DNA of 18,744 nt from Bacteroidales bacterium. Its GTDB lineage: Bacteria; Bacteroidota; Bacteroidia; Bacteroidales; VadinHA17. The stretch covers positions 1 through 18,744 of the forward strand of contig JAUYBT010000013.1 of assembly GCA_030692905.1 (NCBI GenBank), written 5' to 3'. Made by a program: the position numbers and the translations under genes. Under the pieces are notes generated by a model. That model saw only the letters and a list, made by a program, of their open reading frames with translations. It was not told the origin of the DNA and did no database searches. Each line of letters begins with the position of its first letter. Within the stretch, counting starts at the first letter, position 1. Positions 14,705 through 18,744 of the stretch are shown piece by piece.

Positions 14705-16006
14705 ATGAGGAAGCATCCCCCGGAAGGAGAATTTTTGGGCACGACCCGGCCATTAAAAATGCGCTGGGTAATGATAAGTTTTGCTTTAGTAGCTACTATT
14801 CTCAATTATTTACATCGCTTATCATTTAATTATCTCGCAGCTAATGATTATTTAAGGGATCTTATCCCTGATGATGCATTCGGATACATAGCAACCTGTT
14901 TCTTTATAGCTTATCTCCTCTCCAACGCAGTTTCCGGGTTTATTATTGACAAATTAGGGACTCGTGTCGGTTATTCATTATGCATGGCATTCTGGACAAC
15001 AGCAGGGATACTGCATGCGTTAGCCAGATCTCCTTTTCAGTTTGGAATATTCCGTTTTCTGCTTGGAATCGGAGAAGCCGGGAACTGGCCTGCTGCAATT
15101 AAATTGACCAGTGAGTGGTTTCCTCCGGAAGAACGATCTACCGCTTCCGGAATTTTCAATAGTGGTGCAGCAGCCGGAGCAGTTATAGCTCCTTTGCTTA
15201 TTTCATGGCTCGGTACTACCTTTGGATGGCAAATTACGTTTGTTGTAGTTGGAGTACTGGGTTATTTATGGCTGGCAGCATTTTGGTTTACTTATTATAC
15301 TCCTGAACGGTCGTTAAAAGAATCGAAAGCACGGATTGTACCACCTGTAAAATTATTAAAGAACAAATTTGTTTTAAGCCTTACGTTGTCTAAGGTGTTC
15401 ATTGATCCGGTATGGTACTTCATAACTTTCTGGATTGGAAGATATCTTGCCGATTCATATGGATGGGATCTGGCTAAAATAGGGTGGTTTGCCATGTTTC
15501 CATTTATTGTTGCAGATTTTGGAAATATTTTAGGAGGATTGTTTACTCAATGGATTATTAAAAAGGGTGTTCCTATTCCTAAAGCAAGGAAAATCGGCGC
15601 TGGATTTTTTGGATCAATAATGGCGTTTTCATTAATACTTGGCCCCTTCCTGATAACTGGTCCATACTCTGCACTTGTAGTTCTTGCTTTAGCAGGTTTC
15701 GGATATGCCTCCTGTTCTGCCAATATGCTGGCTTTCCCGGCAGATGTTGTTCCGTTAAGTGCAACAGCTTCTGTATGGGGAGTAGCAAGTGTAGGATCAG
15801 GTTTAGGGGGAGCAATTTTTCAGTCGCTATCGGGAGTAACTGTTAAAAATCTTTCAACAAAATTTAATTATTCAATAGCATACAACGTTGTTTTTATAGG
15901 ATACGGACTCTTGGCTCTTATAGGTATATTAATACTTCTTTTTATGACAGGGCCTCTTGTTCGTAATAAAGAATTACAGGAATATGTAGAACAGGAAGTA
16001 TCATAA
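14705..16006 (+). CDS. MFS transporter, ExuT/hexuronate (anion:cation symporter) type
   Basis: This is a 433-residue inner-membrane carrier with about 12 hydrophobic segments. Motifs typical of the ExuT/GudP group are NYLHRLSFNYL in the first helix region, GFIIDKLGTRVGYSLC (loop 2-3 signature) and FLLGIGEAGNWPAAIKLTSE in helix 4, with EWFPPEERSTASGIFNSGAA following. That group imports hexuronates, aldonates and related sugar acids with a cation. It probably carries the monomer released by the periplasmic enzymes to the cytoplasmic SDR. It is co-directional with the SDR (61 bases upstream) and the mutarotase (22 bases downstream). Confidence 0.93.
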   Translation: MRKHPPEGEFLGTTRPLKMRWVMISFALVATILNYLHRLSFNYLAANDYLRDLIPDDAFGYIATCFFIAYLLSNAVSGFIIDKLGTRVGYSLCMAFWTTAGILHALARSPFQFGIFRFLLGIGEAGNWPAAIKLTSEWFPPEERSTASGIFNSGAAAGAVIAPLLISWLGTTFGWQITFVVVGVLGYLWLAAFWFTYYTPERSLKESKARIVPPVKLLKNKFVLSLTLSKVFIDPVWYFITFWIGRYLADSYGWDLAKIGWFAMFPFIVADFGNILGGLFTQWIIKKGVPIPKARKIGAGFFGSIMAFSLILGPFLITGPYSALVVLALAGFGYASCSANMLAFPADVVPLSATASVWGVASVGSGLGGAIFQSLSGVTVKNLSTKFNYSIAYNVVFIGYGLLALIGILILLFMTGPLVRNKELQEYVEQEVS

Positions 16007-16028
16007 CATTCATAAAAACTTAATTTAA

Positions 16029-16448
16029 ATGTTAAAAACCAATCTTTTACATCCGGAAATTTTATCTGTACTTGGCAAAAACGGTCATGGTTCAAGGCTT
16101 CTGATAGCCGATGGGAACTATCCTTTTACAACAGGGGTTCCGGAAAATGCACAGAAAGTGTTTCTGAATCTCTCTCCGGGAATGTTTTCAGTTACAGATG
16201 TTTTAAAAGTCATCAAAGAAGCGATTCCAATAGAATCTTATTTGGTTATGCTTCCTCCGGATGAGACCCCACAGGCGATCCATGAGGAATTTTTAAACAT
16301 TTTGGGCGAGAGTACTCCGGTGACAAAAGTTAAACGATTTGATTTTTACAAGGAAGCACGATCACCGGATACTTGTCTTGTAATTGCAACCGGCGAAATC
16401 CGCCGTTTCGCAAATATCCTGATCACTATTGGTGTTGTGAAATATTAA
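16029..16448 (+). CDS. RbsD/FucU-family sugar mutarotase
   Basis: This is a 139-residue cytoplasmic protein of the RbsD/FucU family, which interconverts ring forms of sugars (ribose pyranase, fucose mutarotase). The conserved N-terminal motif appears as NGHGSRLLIADGNYPF with His20 and Asp28; the common GHGD is GHGS here. The C-terminal IATGEIRRFANILITIGVV is also family-like. It lies 22 bases after the MFS gene, so it likely speeds ring conversion of the imported sugar for the SDR. It is the last gene of the plus-strand cassette. Confidence 0.9.
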   Translation: MLKTNLLHPEILSVLGKNGHGSRLLIADGNYPFTTGVPENAQKVFLNLSPGMFSVTDVLKVIKEAIPIESYLVMLPPDETPQAIHEEFLNILGESTPVTKVKRFDFYKEARSPDTCLVIATGEIRRFANILITIGVVKY

Positions 16449-16531
16449 TTTAAATTATAGTTTTAAGGAGTTTATTATTTGTAATTTCTTTTTTAATTTT
16501 CCAGATTTCATTCGTAAATATTTAAGTTCAC

Positions 16532-16540
16532 TAGTGTCCG
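16532..16540 (+). repeat. Second copy of TAGTGTCCG
   Basis: In the 101-base convergent spacer, a sequence around ACTAGTGTCCGGTTAT matches the palindrome at 8374-8390 over most of its length, with transitions at the differing positions. No strong terminator hairpin is visible in this spacer. Confidence 0.35.
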
Positions 16541-16549
16541 GTTATCTTT

Positions 16550-17665
16550 CTATTGCTTTCCATTGCTAAAAAACCGGTCTGCATTTTTATTGAAAATTTT
16601 ATCTATTACCTTTTTGGGGAGCTGCAATCCTTTAACCTCGCCGGGGAGGTTTTTAACTTTCAAAGTTGAATCGGTAGCCAGATAGATCCAGTTAGCTCTC
16701 CATCTTTCAAGAAGCATTTGAGATTTGGCAGTATAATCAGTATCCTGTGGAAGAATAGTGACATCCGTTCCATATAAAATCCGGTCCTGATATTTGATCA
16801 TAAAATTCCGGACCCGTTCACGGTCGGTAATCGACTGGGATTGCAAATGAGCCATTCTTGCCGACAAATCTACTTTTAGGACAGGGAACATATCCAATCT
16901 TTTTGATACCTCGTCAACACTCCATTCCAGGCTGGCCAGGTGGGCGCCGGTAAAGTCAAGCCCCTGGTGCTTTTTCAGCAGGTTGTCCCTGGCATTAATC
17001 TGATCTTCATACGATGGCGCTTCCGGATGTAAATACATGTGATATTGTGGATTAGCCCGGTAATATCTGAAATTTGAACTGTCGGTCATTTCTTCAAGGG
17101 GAAGCCAGCAATTTCTTGGTTCTCCCAGGTGACCCATCACAGGAATTTTGTTCTCCTCAAGATACCGGAATATCGGATCAAAAGCAGGATCGTCAACCAT
17201 AACATAACTCCCTTCCTGAGTTCTTAAGACCATCCCGATATTTTTCCATATCTTAATTCCTGAGGCTCCTGCTTTCATACACTGATTTATCCGGACCATT
17301 GTATTATCAACAAAACCGGCTGTGCCGAAACTGTCAACTGAAAAGGTTCCAAAAAACGCAAACTGATCTGGCCATGCCTTTCTGATAGCACTGGCAGTAC
17401 TTAATTGCTCATCAATTGAAATTCTCGAATCAACATTTGGAGAGACAACCCTGAAATTATACCTGGAAGCTAGCTCCATGTAACCTGGATCCAACGAATT
17501 AATATGTAAATGGACATCAGTTTTAGGGACTTTCCCAAAGTCGCCGAAGGTATAATAGTCAGATTTTTCCTGACACGAAGTTACGATTACGATGCATGAA
17601 ACACACACAATTAAAATCGCAGTCAAAAAAAAACTCCTCTCATTTAATCGTTCTATCCTAATCAT
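16550..17665 (-). CDS. Lipoprotein amidohydrolase (Amidohydro_2-type metal-dependent hydrolase)
   Basis: This is a 371-residue TIM-barrel hydrolase. The N-terminus is a signal peptide with a lipobox (IVTSC, Cys31), so it is membrane-anchored in the periplasm or outer membrane. Metal-site motifs are DVHLHIN (HxH after strand 1), MGHLGEP, GAHLASLEW and LYGTDV with the strand-8 Asp. The family includes L-fuconolactonase and other lactonases, decarboxylases and hydrolases of cyclic acids. Given the sugar-oxidising neighbours, a sugar lactonase is a reasonable guess. It runs against the mutarotase gene and sits 55 bases after the glycosidase-like gene in a minus-strand operon. A 7-bp AT hairpin (17677-17694) lies just before its ATG. 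Confidence 0.88.
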   Translation of the reverse strand: MIRIERLNERSFFLTAILIVCVSCIVIVTSCQEKSDYYTFGDFGKVPKTDVHLHINSLDPGYMELASRYNFRVVSPNVDSRISIDEQLSTASAIRKAWPDQFAFFGTFSVDSFGTAGFVDNTMVRINQCMKAGASGIKIWKNIGMVLRTQEGSYVMVDDPAFDPIFRYLEENKIPVMGHLGEPRNCWLPLEEMTDSSNFRYYRANPQYHMYLHPEAPSYEDQINARDNLLKKHQGLDFTGAHLASLEWSVDEVSKRLDMFPVLKVDLSARMAHLQSQSITDRERVRNFMIKYQDRILYGTDVTILPQDTDYTAKSQMLLERWRANWIYLATDSTLKVKNLPGEVKGLQLPKKVIDKIFNKNADRFFSNGKQ

Positions 17666-17720
17666 TTCACTTATGTATTAATTACTCAATTAATTATCTT
17701 TAAATCATCCAGTTAAAAGA

Positions 17721-18744
17721 TCATTTTACTTCATCAACCACAATGTAGTATTTTTCTCCCATCCCGATATTCAATTTAATTCCATTCCTTAATTCAATTC
17801 CTGTAATCTGTGTTTTTGTTTTTTTATAGAAATCAATGAATTCATATTCTTTTTCGCTGGATATAGTAAACCATTCAGGAAATTGGTTAATACGTGGATA
17901 ATCAATTGGAAGATGCAAAATTTCCTTATGTCGCTTGTAGTCGAAAATTAATTTACCCTGCCATGCCTTTTCCGATGATATGGCAATATACAATTTCCCG
18001 TCTTTCAATTCAGAGCCAATTTTCACGTCTTCTCTCCAGGGAGAACAATGAACCCCGTGGGTTTTCCATAAAGCATACATGATCGCTGTGCGTTCAAAAT
18101 TTCCATCAGGATGGGCTCCGCCAATAATACCACTCTCTTGTTGCATCCCCCACATCACTTTAATTTCACTGTCAATCCAGTTTTTCAATGCAGGTACAGG
18201 TTCACGGTTATACAAATTAATGCCACTTTCTAATGCATCAGCATAGCCGTCATGGCTTTTACCTTCCCAAGCGAAGTTCCGATATTTTTCGTTCAGATTC
18301 TTTATCCCGTCCAAAAATGCCTGTCTGTATTCCTCTTTGTTATCTACCAGGTAAACTGAATAATAGGCATCAAAAATATAGCCCCAATTATCCACCACAC
18401 TACTATCAACTACTTCACCAGTCAAGGCGTTTACAGCATTATAAAATAAGCCGTCTTCATTTCTTCCTACTTCTAATACCCTGTCAAGCACTTTATAATA
18501 CCGTTCCTGATATTGTTTTTTCTTTTCAGGCCTTGTATAATTTAACGTGACATACAACTCGCTTAGGCCACCAATAATTTCACAACCATGGTCTCTCAGA
18601 CGGAGGTATTCCACTTTACTTAAATCGCGATCCTCCACCAGGTAATAGTCTCCAATTTTTATAGCCCAATCCAGATATTTTTCGTTTCCGGTCATCCAGT
18701 AAATGCGAGATAAGGCTTGAAGCATTGATCCATTAATCTCTTCT
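17721..18744 (-). CDS. (alpha/alpha)-barrel glycosidase-like protein, partial (5' end outside window)
   Basis: The visible 341 codons are the C-terminal part. The frame is open past the ATG at 18725 to the right edge, reading EEINGS before MLQALSRIYWMTGNEKYL, so the true start lies outside. Repeated aromatic helical hairpins (LQALSRIYWMTGNEKYLDWA, VDNWGYIFDAYYSVY, GYADALESGINLYNREPVPA, RTAIMYALWKTHG) indicate an (alpha/alpha) toroid of the six-hairpin glycosidase kind, followed by a beta-rich tail (about the last 110 residues). The GH family cannot be fixed from this fragment. With GH105 and a lipoprotein amidohydrolase nearby, action on a uronate- or deoxysugar-containing glycan is plausible. 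The signal peptide, if any, is not visible. Confidence 0.75.
   Translation of the reverse strand, partial: EEINGSMLQALSRIYWMTGNEKYLDWAIKIGDYYLVEDRDLSKVEYLRLRDHGCEIIGGLSELYVTLNYTRPEKKKQYQERYYKVLDRVLEVGRNEDGLFYNAVNALTGEVVDSSVVDNWGYIFDAYYSVYLVDNKEEYRQAFLDGIKNLNEKYRNFAWEGKSHDGYADALESGINLYNREPVPALKNWIDSEIKVMWGMQQESGIIGGAHPDGNFERTAIMYALWKTHGVHCSPWREDVKIGSELKDGKLYIAISSEKAWQGKLIFDYKRHKEILHLPIDYPRINQFPEWFTISSEKEYEFIDFYKKTKTQITGIELRNGIKLNIGMGEKYYIVVDEVK

Noticed and set aside
16446..16457. TAATTTAAATTA palindrome at the end of the mutarotase gene
   Set aside because: It is made of A and T only, in AT-rich DNA, with no GC stem, so it is not a credible terminator.

Overview
The window is AT-rich and comes from a Bacteroidota genome, probably a Bacteroidales or Marinilabiliales-like environmental lineage. 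The evidence is a SusC/SusD outer-membrane pair, a SusC N-terminal STN domain paired with an ECF sigma factor and a FecR anti-sigma factor, almost no Shine-Dalgarno sequences, and two promoter-like TAnnTTTG boxes. No tRNA, rRNA, CRISPR array or intact transposase was found.

Layout. (1) 1-1155, minus strand: an HdrC-like 4Fe-4S protein followed by an HdrB-like CCG-domain protein. The HdrB-like frame is broken by an in-frame TGA at 121-123, and the downstream codons still read like the family. (2) 1159-1615: a 457-base intergenic stretch with a GC-rich mosaic of short hairpins and GACAG/CTGTC repeats (about 1291-1440), then a good Bacteroidota promoter for the sigma gene. (3) 1616-3399: ECF sigma and FecR anti-sigma genes. 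(4) 3543-12069: SusC, SusD, a secreted GH105-type unsaturated uronyl hydrolase, a Tat-exported Gfo/Idh/MocA oxidoreductase and a Tat-exported xylose-isomerase-like TIM-barrel protein. (5) 12268-16448: a Tat-signal enolase-superfamily protein with a lipobox, an SDR dehydrogenase, an ExuT-like MFS transporter and an RbsD/FucU mutarotase. (6) 16550-18744, minus strand and convergent: a lipoprotein amidohydrolase and the 3' part of an (alpha/alpha) barrel glycosidase-like gene that runs off the right edge.

How the genes may work together (inference). Substrate binding to SusC, signalled through STN, FecR and the ECF sigma factor, would switch on the locus. SusC/SusD import an oligosaccharide, GH105 removes an unsaturated uronate, and the MFS transporter carries a hexuronate-like monomer into the cytoplasm for the SDR and mutarotase. 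Three further sugar enzymes (oxidoreductase, TIM-barrel, enolase-type) have twin-arginine signals and the amidohydrolase is a lipoprotein, so a good part of the carbohydrate chemistry seems to take place in the periplasm. That exported oxidation/isomerisation/dehydration set is the most interesting aspect of the window. Its substrate cannot be read from the sequence.

Several non-coding structures are also unexplained: an 11-bp hairpin covering a false ATG before GH105, a long imperfect inverted repeat enclosing a 21-bp tandem duplication between the TIM-barrel and enolase genes, and a shared TAGTGTCCG word on both sides of the enzyme/transport cassette.
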